A stretch of 64,000 nucleotides of DNA from Amycolatopsis mongoliensis (GCF_030285665.1 NZ_CP127295.1:7936001-8000000), one strand, 5' to 3'. Shown: positions 14,948-24,562, numbered from the stretch's first letter. Notes: a model not told the origin generated them from the sequence alone. A program made the numbers and translations.

Positions 14948-15000
14948 GACGTGAATGACTCATTCATGTCGTCAGATGACATGAATGAGTCATTCACGTC
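14948..15000. terminator. Long perfect hairpin between rbpA and nudK
   Basis: A 23-base arm (14948-14970) and its exact complement (14978-15000) enclose a 7-base loop. Each arm itself contains the near-palindrome TGAATGACTCATTCA. It lies between two convergent genes, after the rbpA terminator, and would serve the minus-strand nudK gene. It could equally be a dispersed palindromic repeat. Confidence 0.65.
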
Positions 15001-15037
15001 GTCTGCCACCTCCGCCGCAGCGACGCGGAGGCCCGGC

Positions 15038-15649
15038 TCAGTCGCGGGGGCGGAACGGGCCGTGCAGGGCTGCCCACTGCAGGAGCATGATCGTCTTCGC
15101 ATCGGCGATCTCCCCGGTTCCGATCATCTTCAGGGCGTCCTCGAAACGCAGCTCCAGCACCTCGATGTCCTCCCCCTCCTCGGCAATGCCGCCACCCTCG
15201 CCGCGGTCGGCCGGGTCGTACGGTGCCGCGTAGCAGTGCAGGCGCTCGGTCACCGAGCCCGGGCTCGTGTACACGTCGAACACGTGCTCCAGCTCCCCGA
15301 TGCGGACCCCGGTCTCCTCCTGGGCCTCCCGGCGGATCGCCGTCTCCGGGTCGTCGGCGTCCAGCAGGCCCGCCGCCGTCTCGATGAACATCCCGTCCGG
15401 GTGGTCGTTGACGTACACCGGGTAGCGGAACTGGCGGGTCAGCAGCACCGTCCCGCCCGCCGCGTCGTACAGCAGCACGGTCGCGCCGTTGCCGCGGTCG
15501 TAGGTTTCGCGCTGCTCGGTGCTCCAGCGGCCGTCGCCGTGCCGGTAGTCGAACGTCGTGCGGCGCAGCACGTACCAGGCCGACGACAGCAGCTCCACGT
15601 TGGTGACCCGCACGCGCGGGTTGCGGGACAAGTTTGCCGAAGAGGTCAT
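15038..15649 (-). CDS. Nudix hydrolase, GDP-mannose pyrophosphatase (NudK)-like
   Basis: 203 residues from the ATG at 15649. The Nudix box AGLLDADDPETAIRREAQEE followed by TG has the NudK form (Asp in place of the first Glu, then REAQEETG). FETAA-like context MFIETAAGLL and the following VYTSPGSVTERLHCYAAPYD resemble E. coli NudK, which hydrolyses GDP-mannose and ADP-ribose-type sugars. ATVLLYDAAGGTVLLTRQFR is the strand before it. Divergent from the DeoR regulator; shared control is possible. Confidence 0.85.
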   Translation of the reverse strand: MTSSANLSRNPRVRVTNVELLSSAWYVLRRTTFDYRHGDGRWSTEQRETYDRGNGATVLLYDAAGGTVLLTRQFRYPVYVNDHPDGMFIETAAGLLDADDPETAIRREAQEETGVRIGELEHVFDVYTSPGSVTERLHCYAAPYDPADRGEGGGIAEEGEDIEVLELRFEDALKMIGTGEIADAKTIMLLQWAALHGPFRPRD

Positions 15650-15697
15650 TCCGCGACCATAATGTGCAGAACTCGGCATAAACAAGGAGGACTGTGC

Positions 15698-16453
15698 ATG
15701 CTGGTCGGCGAACGCCGTGAGCTGCTGCTCGCCCGGCTCTCGGCCGACGGCAAGGTGCTGGCGAAGGACGTGGCCGCCGAACTGGGCGTCTCCGAGGACA
15801 GCATCCGCCGCGACCTGCGCGACCTGGCCGCCGCCGGGCTCTGCCAGCGCGTCTACGGCGGAGCGCTGCCCGTCTCCCCCGCCGTCGCCGACTACGCGAG
15901 CCGGACGGTGATCGCCGTCGACGGCAAGGACCGGGTCGCCACGATCGCCGCCGGCCTGGTCCGGCCCGGCTCGACCGTCATCCTCGACGGCGGCACCACC
16001 ACGCTGGCCGTCGCCAAGGCGCTCCCCCGCGACCTCGAAGCCACCGTCGTCACCCACAGTCCGACCGTGGCCGTCGCCCTGCTCGACCACCCCGGTATCG
16101 AGGTCTTCCTGCTGGGCGGGCGCCTGTTCCGGCACTCCGTGGTGACCTGCGGCGCAGCCGCGGCCGAAGCCGCCCAGGCCATCAGCGCCGACGTCTTCCT
16201 GCTCGGCGTCACCGGCGTCCACCCCGACGCCGGGCTCACCACCGGCGACGCCGACGAAGCCGCGATGAAGCGCACCCTGGCCCGGCGCGCGGCCGACACC
16301 TACGTACTGGCCAGCGCCGAGAAGCTCGGCGCCGCTTCGCGGTTCACCGTGCTGCCGTTCGCCGACATCGCCGGCGTCATCACCGACGCCGACGACTCCG
16401 ACCAGAACGTGCAGAAACTTGCAGCGATCGGGGTCGCGTTCCCCGGTCGGTGA
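15698..16453 (+). CDS. DeoR-family transcriptional regulator
   Basis: 251 residues from the ATG at 15698 with RBS AAGGAGG. N-terminal winged helix: RRELLLARLSADGKVLAKDV then LGVSEDSIRRDLRDLAAAGL and RVYGGALP, the standard DeoR pattern. The C-terminal sugar-phosphate-sensing domain contains ILDGGTTTLAVAKALP (phosphate loop) and VFLLGVTGVHPDAGLTTGDA. It probably senses a phosphorylated sugar or nucleoside. No sugar catabolic genes adjoin, so its target is unclear; the divergent NudK-like gene is the nearest. Its last 74 bp are antisense-overlapped by the end of the PIG-L gene. Confidence 0.88.
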   Translation: MLVGERRELLLARLSADGKVLAKDVAAELGVSEDSIRRDLRDLAAAGLCQRVYGGALPVSPAVADYASRTVIAVDGKDRVATIAAGLVRPGSTVILDGGTTTLAVAKALPRDLEATVVTHSPTVAVALLDHPGIEVFLLGGRLFRHSVVTCGAAAAEAAQAISADVFLLGVTGVHPDAGLTTGDADEAAMKRTLARRAADTYVLASAEKLGAASRFTVLPFADIAGVITDADDSDQNVQKLAAIGVAFPGR

Positions 16454-17180
16454 CCTCGGCGTACCACTCGTGGCCTGCCACCAGTGCGAACACCGGCGCC
16501 GGCAGCCACACGAGTACCCGCAGCACCGCCGCGAGCCGCCCGGTGCCCCGCACGTCCGATACGTGCGCGGCCAGTGCCGCCTGCTTGCGCCCGGCGAACC
16601 GCCGCACGTCGAACCGGTGGGTGATGGCCGCGGCCGGGCTGTAGAGCCGGCCGAGGGCGGCGCTGTCGTACCGGACCGGGATCCGCAGTGCCCGGACCAC
16701 CCGCGCGAGCCGGACGACGACGTCGCGGGGCAGCGTGGCCTCCAGCAGCCGCGTCCTGGTCAGCCGGGCCGCCCGCCTGGCGACCTCGTGCACCTTGACG
16801 TGGTCGCGGTGGCCGTAGCCGCCGTTCGGGTCGTAGCCGAGCAGGAGGTCGGCTCGTTCCTCGTGCAGCAGGGCCGCGAGCCGGTGCGCGGCTTCCTCGG
16901 TGTCCGCGCGGGCGAAGCGCTGCCGACCGGGCGGATCCGGGTACAGCTCGGGCCCGTGCCCGCTGTCGGCGTACCCGAGGTGCACGACGCGCCGGACGCC
17001 GAGGATGGCCGCGCTCGCCTCCAGCTCCCGCCAGCGCGCGGTGGGGTGCTCGCCGTCCATCCCGTCGGTGGCCACGACGACCACCACCCGGTGCCCGTCG
17101 GCCGCCGCGCGGGCCAGGGTGCCGCCGCTCAGCAACACGGGGTCGTCTGCGTGCGCGTGGAAGGCCACGATGGTCGTCAT
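16380..17180 (-). CDS. PIG-L family (LmbE-like) N-deacetylase
   Basis: 266 residues from the ATG at 17180; ATG at 17189 is an alternative. MTTIVAFHAHADDPVLLSGG contains the zinc-binding AHADD (family form PHPDD), VVVVVATDGMDGEH follows, and GYGHRDHVKVHEVARRAA supplies the third zinc ligand HxxH. Family members deacetylate N-acetyl sugars such as mycothiol precursors and glycolipids. A hydrophobic segment near residues 230-250 (RVLVWLPAPVFALVAGHEW) may touch the membrane. The stop lies inside the convergent DeoR gene, a 74-bp tail-to-tail overlap, larger than is usual. Confidence 0.85.
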   Translation of the reverse strand: MTTIVAFHAHADDPVLLSGGTLARAAADGHRVVVVVATDGMDGEHPTARWRELEASAAILGVRRVVHLGYADSGHGPELYPDPPGRQRFARADTEEAAHRLAALLHEERADLLLGYDPNGGYGHRDHVKVHEVARRAARLTRTRLLEATLPRDVVVRLARVVRALRIPVRYDSAALGRLYSPAAAITHRFDVRRFAGRKQAALAAHVSDVRGTGRLAAVLRVLVWLPAPVFALVAGHEWYAEVTDRGTRPRSLQVSARSGRSRRRR

Positions 17181-17215
17181 CGGCCCCATGATGGCCGATG
17201 ACGGGAGAAGACGGC

Positions 17216-17968
17216 ATGAGTGAGCACCGGGTCCGGTTCGCGGCGCTGTTCGACGCCGAGGTGCGGCCGCACAACGAGCGGTTCCGCGCCGCGGCCGCCG
17301 TGCAGCCGGGCGAGGATGTCCTCGACGTCGGCTGCGGCACTGGCGAATCCACCCGCGAAGCCGCGCAGGCGGGCGCGACGGCGCTGGGCGTCGACGTCTC
17401 GGAGCAGGCGATCGCCAAAGCCCGCGAGCTCGGCGGGGCGAGCTTCGAGGTCGCCGACGTGCAGACGCACGCGTTCCCGGCCGCGGCGTTCGACGTCGTG
17501 CTGAGCCGCTTCGGGGCGATGTTCTTCGCCGACCCGGCCGCGGCGTTCGCCAACCTCGCCCGCGCGCTGCGGCCCGGCGGGCGCCTGGTGCTGCTGGTGT
17601 GGCAGGAGCGGGACCGCAACGAGTGGTACTCGGTGCTGCACGACGCGGTGGCGCCCGGCACCACCCCGCCACCCGCAGGGCCGCACTTCTCCCTCGGCGA
17701 CCAGAGCCACACCGACGCCCTGCTGCGGGGCGCGGGCTTTGCCGACGTCGAGTTCACGGAGCTGCGCGAGCCCGTCTGCTACGGGCCCGACGCGGCGACG
17801 GCGTGCGAGTTCGCTCTCGGCCTCAAAGACGTCCAGGAGCTGTTCGCCGGCGGCGACCCGCAGTCGGTGACCCGCCTCCGGGACGCGTTTGCCGCGCACG
17901 AGACTCCGGACGGCGTGATGCTGGGCGCCCGGACCTGGATCGTGACCGCCCGGCTCAGCCGCGCTTGA
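17216..17968 (+). CDS. SAM-dependent class I methyltransferase
   Basis: 250 residues from the ATG at 17216 (upstream GGGAGAAG); an ATG at 17198 adds six residues. [20 protein letters not shown] is motif I for SAM binding, [17 protein letters not shown] is motif [22 protein letters not shown] motif IV and [13 protein letters not shown] motif V/VI. The short N-terminus and the length fit ubiquinone/UbiE-like small-molecule methyltransferases. Substrate unknown. Convergent with the mannosyltransferase gene, overlapping by 14 bp. Confidence 0.85.
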   Translation: MSEHRVRFAALFDAEVRPHNERFRAAAAVQPGEDVLDVGCGTGESTREAAQAGATALGVDVSEQAIAKARELGGASFEVADVQTHAFPAAAFDVVLSRFGAMFFADPAAAFANLARALRPGGRLVLLVWQERDRNEWYSVLHDAVAPGTTPPPAGPHFSLGDQSHTDALLRGAGFADVEFTELREPVCYGPDAATACEFALGLKDVQELFAGGDPQSVTRLRDAFAAHETPDGVMLGARTWIVTARLSRA

Positions 17969-18722
17969 GCAGCCGCCGCACCTGCTGCCAGCGGCGCTCG
18001 GCGCCCCACTTCGCCACCCGGAGGAACGCCTCGCGGATGATCGAGCCGTCCATCTTCGACTCGCCGATCTCGCGCTCGGTGAAGGTGATCGGCACCTCGA
18101 CGATCTCGAACCCGGCCTCGGCCGTGCGGATCGTCAGGTCGATCTGGAAGCAGTAGCCGTGCGAATTGACCTCGTCCAGCGCCAGCTTCTCCAGCACCGG
18201 GCGCCGGTAGGCGCGGAAACCGGCCGTGATGTCCCGGGTCCGCATGCCGAGCGCGATCTGCGAGTAGACGTTGGCGCCCCGCGAGAGAACCTGGCGCTTG
18301 AGCGGCCAGTTCACCACGCTGCCGCCCGGCACGTACCGCGACCCGATGGCCAGGTCCGCGTCGCCGACGGCGTCCAGCAGCCGCGGCAGGTCCTCCGGCG
18401 CGTGCGAGCCGTCCGCGTCCATCTCGACGATCGTGTTGTACTCCCGGGCCAGCCCCCAGCGGAACCCGGCGATGTAGGCCGCCCCCAGCCCCGCCTTCTC
18501 GGTCCGGTGCATGACGTGGACGTTCTCGTTCGCGGCGGCGCGCTCGTCGGCGAGCTCACCGGTGCCGTCCGGGCTGCCGTCGTCCACCACGAGCACGTGC
18601 ACGTCCGGAAGTGCCTTGTGCAGGCGATCCAGGATCGGGCCGAGGTTCTCCCGTTCGTTGTACGTCGGGATCACCACCAGCACCGGCTCGATTTCCCGGG
18701 CCCCCCGCGGCGCCTGCGACAT
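17955..18722 (-). CDS. ppm1: Polyprenol monophosphomannose synthase (GT2)
   Basis: 255 residues from the ATG at 18722. GT2 fold: [37 protein letters not shown] with the DDGSPDGT motif, [20 protein letters not shown] carrying the DxD-type metal site, then [10 protein letters not shown] and the acceptor region [10 protein letters not shown]. It transfers mannose from GDP-mannose to polyprenyl phosphate on the inner membrane face, feeding lipomannan and protein O-mannosylation. It is the last gene of the unit amidohydrolase-lnt-ppm. In Mycobacterium tuberculosis Lnt and this enzyme are fused as Ppm1; here they are two neighbouring genes 26 bp apart. Confidence 0.93.
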   Translation of the reverse strand: MSQAPRGAREIEPVLVVIPTYNERENLGPILDRLHKALPDVHVLVVDDGSPDGTGELADERAAANENVHVMHRTEKAGLGAAYIAGFRWGLAREYNTIVEMDADGSHAPEDLPRLLDAVGDADLAIGSRYVPGGSVVNWPLKRQVLSRGANVYSQIALGMRTRDITAGFRAYRRPVLEKLALDEVNSHGYCFQIDLTIRTAEAGFEIVEVPITFTEREIGESKMDGSIIREAFLRVAKWGAERRWQQVRRLLKRG

Positions 18723-18748
18723 CCGTGCTCCTCCGATATCCGCGGCGG

Positions 18749-20386
18749 TCAGCCCGCCGCTTCCCCTGCCGTGCCGGCGCTGGTGCGCCGGGTGCGAAAA
18801 CGGAGCACGAGCCCGCCGGCCACCCCGGCGATCGCCAGTGCCAGCAGCCCGTACTCCGTCCACGCACCTAGTCGATCCGACAGCGTAGTCTGCGTCCGCA
18901 GCGGGACGCGCCCGACCAGGGAATCGGCGGTGAAAAGGCCGGTTGAGCTGGTAACCGTCCCGTCGGGGGCGACGATCGCGCTCACACCCGAGACGGCGGA
19001 CACCACGACCGAACGGCCGTGTTCGACCGCGCGCAGCCGGGACATGGCCAGCTGCTGCAGGCTCATCTCGCTCTCGCCGTACCAGGCGTTGTTGGTCGGC
19101 ACGACGAGCAGTTCGGCGCCGTCGCGGACGGCGTCGCGCGCCGGGTAGTCGAACGCGGCCTCGTAGCAGACGAACGTGCCGACCTTCGTGCCCGCGACGG
19201 CCATGGCCTGGTTCGTGCCGTCGCCGGGGACCATGTCGACGGTCTCGGTGTCGAGGAACGGCGTGACGAGCTCGGCGACCTTGCGGGCGGGCACGTACTC
19301 GCCGAACGGCACCAGCTGCTGCTTCGCGTAGCGCTGCCCGGGCCCGGTGTGGGGGTCCCAGGCGATGACCGAGTTCTGCAGGTGGCGGTCCGGCAGCTCG
19401 TAGATCGCGCCGATCAACGCGGGCACGCCGAAGTTCGCCACGAGCTGGTCGACCTGCGGGTCGGGACCGGTGACGGTGGTGGCGCTCTCGGGCCACAGCA
19501 GCAGGTCCGGTTTCGGGACCCGGCCGGCGTGGATGGCGTCGAGCAGCCGTTCGCTCTCGGCGATGGTGTTGCGGCGCAGGACGTCGCGCTCGCCCTGCAG
19601 CGCCAGCCCGATGTCCGGGGCGTTGCCCTGCACGGTGGCGACGGTGAGCTCGCCGTCCTGCGCGCCGGTGCCGATGGACGGCCACAGCGCCAGGCCGGCC
19701 ACCACGGGCAGCAGGGTGCCGGTGGCGGCGAAGACGGCCGGGCGGGTCCGCAGGGCGGCGGTGAGTGCTTCGCGGCCGTCCCAGAGCCGTCCGACGAGGG
19801 CGGCGAGGCAGAACCCGCTGAGGACGACGGCCAGGCCGACCAGCGGCGCGCCACCGATCGAGGCGAGCGGCAGGAACGCGCCTTCGGGCTGGCTGAACGC
19901 GACCCGGCCCCACGGGAAGCCGCCGAAGGGGAACCACGCGCGCGGGGTCTCCAGCGCGATGAAGATCAGCGCGCCCCACAACGGCGCGAGCGGCAGGCGG
20001 GACACCCACGTGATGAGGCCGCCCGCGAGGCCGTAGTAGAGCGCGAGCGCGAACGACAGGCCCAGCCACGGCCACGGGCCGAAGTCGGGGCCGAGGAAGT
20101 CCAGCAGCCACGTCAGCAGCGGCAGGAAGAACACGAACCCGAACGCGAAGCCGTAGCCGAACGCGCCGCGGAAGCTCCGGCCGCGCAGCACGAGCGCGAA
20201 CCCGGCGAACGCCAGCGGCGCGAGCCACCACAGCGGGCGCGGCGAGAAGCTCAGGTAGTAGGCGAACCCGGACACCAGCGCGGCGGCCAGGCGCAACTGC
20301 CGGGCTCGCGGGAACCGCCGGGTGCGGGCGGGTTGGTGCGGGGCGCCCGGTTCGGGGTCCGCCACGGTGACTGCCACAGGCGACAA
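18749..20386 (-). CDS. lnt: Apolipoprotein N-acyltransferase
   Basis: 545 residues. The N-terminal ~235 residues hold about seven membrane spans ([20 protein letters not shown] and others), followed by a nitrilase-type catalytic domain. The triad is intact: Glu300 in LLLWPES, Lys355 in [12 protein letters not shown] and Cys407 in FVCYEAAF. A final span lies near residues 505-527. It N-acylates the lipid-modified cysteine of lipoproteins at the outer leaflet of the membrane. The start at 20386 follows the amidohydrolase stop by 2 bp, so they are coupled. Confidence 0.93.
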   Translation of the reverse strand: MSPVAVTVADPEPGAPHQPARTRRFPRARQLRLAAALVSGFAYYLSFSPRPLWWLAPLAFAGFALVLRGRSFRGAFGYGFAFGFVFFLPLLTWLLDFLGPDFGPWPWLGLSFALALYYGLAGGLITWVSRLPLAPLWGALIFIALETPRAWFPFGGFPWGRVAFSQPEGAFLPLASIGGAPLVGLAVVLSGFCLAALVGRLWDGREALTAALRTRPAVFAATGTLLPVVAGLALWPSIGTGAQDGELTVATVQGNAPDIGLALQGERDVLRRNTIAESERLLDAIHAGRVPKPDLLLWPESATTVTGPDPQVDQLVANFGVPALIGAIYELPDRHLQNSVIAWDPHTGPGQRYAKQQLVPFGEYVPARKVAELVTPFLDTETVDMVPGDGTNQAMAVAGTKVGTFVCYEAAFDYPARDAVRDGAELLVVPTNNAWYGESEMSLQQLAMSRLRAVEHGRSVVVSAVSGVSAIVAPDGTVTSSTGLFTADSLVGRVPLRTQTTLSDRLGAWTEYGLLALAIAGVAGGLVLRFRTRRTSAGTAGEAAG

Positions 20387-20388
20387 CT

Positions 20389-21981
20389 CTAGGTGATGGC
20401 GTCGTGGAGGACTTCACCCGCGCGGACGGTGCGCAGGCAGTGCGGCAGGGCGGCGTCCGGTTCGAGCCGCGGCAGGGGCGGCACGCCGGCGCGGGGGTCG
20501 GTGGACCAGCGCTGCACGCGGCTGTCCGGGGTCGCGACGACGAGGTCCGTCGCGTCCCAGATCGCGTAGTGCGCCGGCGCACCCGGGACGAGGCTGCCGG
20601 TGACGCCGTCGTTGACGCCGGCCGCCCGGTGCCCGGCCCGGGTGTGGGCGGTGAACGCCGCCCGCGGGGACAGGCCGGCGCCCGGGGTGCGGTGGTAGGC
20701 GGCCGCGCGGACGCTCGCCCACGGGTCGAGTGGGGTCACCGGCGCGTCGGAGCCGAAGGCGAGCAGGACGCCTTCGGCGGCCAATGCCGAGAACGGGTTG
20801 AGCCCGGCGGCGCGGTCGCCGAGGCGTTCGGCGTACATGCCGTGGTCGCCGCCCCAGAGCGCGTCGAACGGCGGTTGCATCGAGGCGACCACGCCCCAGC
20901 CGGCCAGGAGCTTCGCCTGGTCGGCGGTGACCATCTCCAGGTGCTCGAGCCGGTGGTGCCGGGCGGCGAGCGCGCGCTGCCCGACCTCCTTCTCGGCGAG
21001 CCGGAAGCCTTCGACGACCTCGGCGACGGCGGCGTCGCCGATGACGTGGAAGCCGGCTTGCAGCCCGGCTTCGGTGCAGGCGGCCAGGTGCTCGCCGATG
21101 CGGTGCGCGTCGAGGTAGAGCGTGCCGGAACCGGCGTGGTCGGCGTAGGGGGCGCTCAGCGCCGCGGTGTGGGAGCCGAGGGCGCCGTCGACGAACAGGT
21201 CACCGGCCAGGCCGCGGGCGCCGAGTTCGCGGGCGGTGTCGACGGCGCCGAGCTCGCCCCAGTAGCCGACGACTTCGGGCCGGTCCGGGCCGGTGAGGGC
21301 GAGCAGGGCGGCCAGGTCGTCGCGGCCGGAGATGTCGGGGCCGGCGCACTCGTGGACGCTGACGATCCCGCGGGCCGCGGCCTCGGCGAGGAACGCGCGC
21401 TGGGCGCGTTCGCGCTGGTCCGGGGTGATCGCGGCGCGCACGGCCGCGCGGACGGCGTGGTGGGCGGCGCGGGTCAGCGGGCCGTCGGGCGACCAGCCTT
21501 CGGCGTCGCGGGCGGCCGGGGCCAGCTCGACCAGTGCGGTGGAGACGAGCGCGGAGTGGACGTCGACGCGGCTGAGGTAGACGGGCGTGCCACCGGCAGC
21601 GTCGTCGAGCTCGGCGCGGCTGGGCAACCGGGGGTCGGCCCAGCCGCTTTCGTCCCAGCCGTGGGCGAGCAGGACCTGGCCGGGGACGACGGCGTCGCGC
21701 ACGCGGGCCAGTAGTTCGGCACCGCTGCGGACGCCGGTGAGGTCGAGCCCGGTCAGGTGCAGCCCGGTGGCGGTGGCGTGGACGTGGGCGTCGACGAACG
21801 CGGGCGCGACGAACGCGCCGTCGAGGTCGACGATTTCGGCGCCGGGGTGGAGGGTGCGGGCCGGCGCGTCCTGGCCGACCCAGACCACGGTGCCGCCGGT
21901 GACCGCCATGGCCGTGGCGTCCGGGCCGGCGGGGGTGTAGATGCGCCCGCCGAGCAGGAGCGTCGTGTGTTCGTCCGTCAC
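20389..21981 (-). CDS. Amidohydrolase, YtcJ-like (amidohydrolase family 3)
   Basis: 530 residues. The family-3 amidohydrolase pattern is clear: [20 protein letters not shown] with the HxH metal motif, a central HRLEHLEM, and [20 protein letters not shown] near the C-terminus. YtcJ-type members are metal-dependent hydrolases of N-formyl or related amides, mostly uncharacterised in actinobacteria. First gene of the amidohydrolase-lnt-ppm unit. No signal peptide. The link to lipoprotein acylation looks incidental. Confidence 0.85.
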   Translation of the reverse strand: MTDEHTTLLLGGRIYTPAGPDATAMAVTGGTVVWVGQDAPARTLHPGAEIVDLDGAFVAPAFVDAHVHATATGLHLTGLDLTGVRSGAELLARVRDAVVPGQVLLAHGWDESGWADPRLPSRAELDDAAGGTPVYLSRVDVHSALVSTALVELAPAARDAEGWSPDGPLTRAAHHAVRAAVRAAITPDQRERAQRAFLAEAAARGIVSVHECAGPDISGRDDLAALLALTGPDRPEVVGYWGELGAVDTARELGARGLAGDLFVDGALGSHTAALSAPYADHAGSGTLYLDAHRIGEHLAACTEAGLQAGFHVIGDAAVAEVVEGFRLAEKEVGQRALAARHHRLEHLEMVTADQAKLLAGWGVVASMQPPFDALWGGDHGMYAERLGDRAAGLNPFSALAAEGVLLAFGSDAPVTPLDPWASVRAAAYHRTPGAGLSPRAAFTAHTRAGHRAAGVNDGVTGSLVPGAPAHYAIWDATDLVVATPDSRVQRWSTDPRAGVPPLPRLEPDAALPHCLRTVRAGEVLHDAIT

Positions 21982-22112
21982 GCCCTCGAGTCTGCCCCGC
22001 CGCCGGCGGCTTCCTCCACCTGGGGGAAGACATGTCAGCAGGCAGGAAGATTTACTCCGTGAGAACGTTATGACAGGATATTTTAACGCGTTCCCGACGA
22101 CTAGGAGTACAA

Positions 22113-23501
22113 GTGACTGCGACCCAGGAACCTGTGACGCCAGCCGCCGCCTTCGACCAGCCCTACGAGTACGCCCGCGCCGAGCTGGTGGAACCCGACT
22201 GGCGCCGCTTCCCGGGCTGGCACGACGTGACCGACGCCGAGTGGCGTGACGCGCAGTGGCAGCGGGTGCACTGCGTCCGCAACGTCAAGCAGCTGCGCGC
22301 CCTGATGGGCGACCTGCTGGAGGAGCGCTTCTACGACGACCTGCTCGCCGACCAGCGCGAGCTGGCGACGATGTCGATGCTGCTTCCGCCGCAGATGCTC
22401 AACACGATGGCGCCCACGGCGGGCACCGACCCGGCGAAGGTCACCGAGGCGTTCTACGCCGACCCGATCCGCCGCTACATGCTCCCGGTCAAGAGCGACC
22501 GCGACGCCACGTGGCCGAGCCACCCGCACTCGGAACGCGACTCGCTGCACGAGGCCGAGATGTGGGTCGTGGAGGGCCTGACCCACCGCTACCCGACCAA
22601 GGTGCTGGCCGAGATGATCTCGACCTGCCCCCAGTACTGCGGCCACTGCACCCGCATGGACCTGGTCGGCAACTCCACCGAGCAGATCGAGAAGCACAAG
22701 CTGACGCTCAAGCCGGTCGACCGCCAAGACGCGATGATCGCGTACCTGAAGAAGACCCCGGGCGTGCGCGACGTGGTGGTCTCCGGCGGCGACGTGGCCA
22801 ACGTGCCGTGGCCGCAGCTGGAGTCGTTCCTGATGCGCCTGATGGACATCGACACGGTCCGCGACATCCGCCTGGCGACGAAGGCCCTGGCGGCACTGCC
22901 GCAGCACTGGATCCAGCCGAAGGTGGTGGAAGGCCTGGAGCGCGTCGCGGTGACCGCCCAGCGCCGCGGTGTCAACCTGGCGATCCACACGCACGTGAAC
23001 CACGCCCAGTCGGTGACGCCGCTGGTGGCGGAGGCGGCCCAGACGGCGCTGAATGTCGGTGTCCGCGACGTCCGCAACCAGGGCGTGCTGATGCGCGGGG
23101 TCAACGCGACGCCGGCGCAGCTGCTGGACCTGTGCTTCGCGCTGCAGGGCGAGGCGAACATCCTGCCGTACTACTTCTACATGTGCGACATGATCCCGAA
23201 CGCCGAGCACTGGCGGGTTTCGGTGCACGAGGCGCAGGAGCTGCAGCACTCGATCATGGGGTACCTGCCGGGGTACGCGACCCCGCGGATCGTCTGCGAC
23301 GTGCCCTACGTCGGGAAGCGGTGGGTGCACCAGCTGGCCGAGTACGACCGGGAACTGGGGATTTCGTACTGGACGAAGAACTACCGGACGGGCATCGAGC
23401 TGGAGGACCCGGAGGCGTTGCAGCGGCGGTACCCGTACTACGACCCGATCTCGACCCTGCCCGAAGCCGGCCGGCAGTGGTGGGCCACCCGCTCCAGCTG
23501 A
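22113..23501 (+). CDS. KamA-family radical SAM aminomutase (lysine 2,3-aminomutase-like)
   Basis: 462 residues, GTG start at 22113 after AGGAG. The radical-SAM cluster motif is ISTCPQYCGHCTRMDLVG with Cys172, Cys176 and Cys179. VRDVVVSGGDVANVPWPQLE and DIRLATKALAALPQHW are typical of KamA. Lysine 2,3-aminomutases use SAM, PLP and a 4Fe-4S cluster to make beta-lysine; this one may act on lysine or another amino acid. The PLP lysine cannot be assigned with certainty by eye. It stands alone: no beta-lysine acetyltransferase and no peptide-synthetase gene adjoins. A long perfect hairpin follows the gene. Confidence 0.85.
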   Translation: MTATQEPVTPAAAFDQPYEYARAELVEPDWRRFPGWHDVTDAEWRDAQWQRVHCVRNVKQLRALMGDLLEERFYDDLLADQRELATMSMLLPPQMLNTMAPTAGTDPAKVTEAFYADPIRRYMLPVKSDRDATWPSHPHSERDSLHEAEMWVVEGLTHRYPTKVLAEMISTCPQYCGHCTRMDLVGNSTEQIEKHKLTLKPVDRQDAMIAYLKKTPGVRDVVVSGGDVANVPWPQLESFLMRLMDIDTVRDIRLATKALAALPQHWIQPKVVEGLERVAVTAQRRGVNLAIHTHVNHAQSVTPLVAEAAQTALNVGVRDVRNQGVLMRGVNATPAQLLDLCFALQGEANILPYYFYMCDMIPNAEHWRVSVHEAQELQHSIMGYLPGYATPRIVCDVPYVGKRWVHQLAEYDRELGISYWTKNYRTGIELEDPEALQRRYPYYDPISTLPEAGRQWWATRSS

Positions 23502-23529
23502 CGCGAGCGCTCAGCCCTCAGGAGGTACC

Positions 23530-23572
23530 GAAGGGGTGCCGTGGAACGAAGTTCGTTCCACGGCACCCCTTC
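23530..23572. terminator. Bidirectional terminator hairpin after kamA
   Basis: A 21-base arm (23530-23550) beginning GAAGGGGTGCCG pairs perfectly with 23552-23572 around a single central base. It lies between the convergent kamA and NTF2-like genes. A stem this long with no unpaired loop base beyond the centre is unusual. Confidence 0.8.
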
Positions 23573-23588
23573 TCGGTTGCCTGCGCTG

Positions 23589-24008
23589 TCAACCGCCGGC
23601 GGTGAGCAGGGCTGCCACATCGTGGTGGTTGAGGTAGACGAGGATGCGCGGGCCGTCGGGTTCGCGGCGGATCAGGAAGGTCGATTCCAGGCGCAGAGGA
23701 TCCCGGTCGGCGCGTTCCGCGGTCCAATCGACGCTGACCAGGACGTGGTGATCATCGAGGCGCAGTTGACGGGCGTCGGTGCGCCGGATCGCGCCGATCC
23801 CGGCGGCGTCGAACATGCCGCGTCGGGCGGATAGTGCCGCGGCGAGCACCGCGGGGGTGAGGGTGACCGCGCGGGCCGGGTCCAGCGCGAGGAAGCTCGC
23901 GGCGAACAGCGTTGTCGCATCGGCGTCCGGCTCGGTGCTGCGCCGGTCGTATTCGTCGATGAACGCTTCGACATCGGGATCGGGTGAGGTCCAGTCGGAG
24001 GTGATCAC
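23589..24008 (-). CDS. NTF2/SnoaL-like fold protein of unknown function
   Basis: 139 residues: an N-terminal helix (PDVEAFIDEYDRRS), a central helical portion and C-terminal strands VLVSVDWTAERADRD, RLESTFLIRREPDGPRILVY. This order suggests the NTF2/SnoaL-like cone fold used by small ligand-binding or isomerase proteins, but no catalytic residues can be named. It overlaps by 4 bp the upstream marR gene and is surely its co-regulated partner. Confidence 0.6.
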   Translation of the reverse strand: MITSDWTSPDPDVEAFIDEYDRRSTEPDADATTLFAASFLALDPARAVTLTPAVLAAALSARRGMFDAAGIGAIRRTDARQLRLDDHHVLVSVDWTAERADRDPLRLESTFLIRREPDGPRILVYLNHHDVAALLTAGG

Positions 24009-24445
24009 AGTTCGGTCGCCACCTTCTCGAGTAGGGGTATCGCCGCGGCGAGCTGGTCCCGTTCGGCGGCGCTGAGCCGGTCGCGCAGCACCTGCTCGAT
24101 GCGGCCGAGGCTGGCGGCCTCCCGGTGCCGCAGGGTGCGCCGGCCCGCGAAGGTGATGGTCACGACCACCCGGCGGCCGTCCTCGGGGGCTTTGGCCCGG
24201 GTCACCAGGTGCCGGGCCTGCAGGTGGGTCAAGGTCGCCGCGACGGCGGCGCCGGTGACCCCTTCATCGCCCGCCAGCGCTCCGGGAGAGGTAGGTCCGG
24301 AGGCGTCGAGCCGGTGCAGGACGGCGAGTTCGAGGAAGCTGAGACCTTCGCCGGTGTCGACGTACATCCGCCGAAGGCGCCGGGCCACCCGGCCGACAGC
24401 GAGGCGCAGATCGCGAGCCAGCTCTGGTGGATCTTGTCCGGGCAT
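24005..24445 (-). CDS. MarR-family transcriptional regulator
   Basis: 146 residues from the ATG at 24445. Winged helix of MarR type: LSFLELAVLHRLDASGPTSP, then LAGDEGVTGAAVAATLTHLQ and the wing VTRAKAPEDGRRVVVTITFA. It dimerises through terminal helices. It heads a two-gene unit with the NTF2-like protein. A -10-like TAGATT ends seven bases before the ATG, so the message may be leaderless. It is divergent from the large 27-kb operon and might influence it, although the spacing (~190 bp) allows separate control. Confidence 0.88.
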   Translation of the reverse strand: MPGQDPPELARDLRLAVGRVARRLRRMYVDTGEGLSFLELAVLHRLDASGPTSPGALAGDEGVTGAAVAATLTHLQARHLVTRAKAPEDGRRVVVTITFAGRRTLRHREAASLGRIEQVLRDRLSAAERDQLAAAIPLLEKVATEL

Positions 24446-24457
24446 ATGCTGAATCTA

Positions 24458-24479
24458 GCTTAATTAATCTGCCTTAAGC
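24458..24479. promoter_or_regulatory. AT-rich dyad upstream of marR (candidate MarR operator)
   Basis: GCTTAA (24458-24463) and TTAAGC (24474-24479) form a dyad with 10-bp spacing, with the palindrome TTAATTAA (24460-24467) inside. It overlaps the promoter of the minus-strand marR gene. AT-rich dyads of this size are typical MarR sites. Confidence 0.5.
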
Positions 24480-24562
24480 AAGTGGGCCGGAGACTCCCCC
24501 GAGCACCGGGACCGTGGCCGGTCGAGCGCGCTGCCGGATGCCCCGGCGCACCTTCCTCACCG

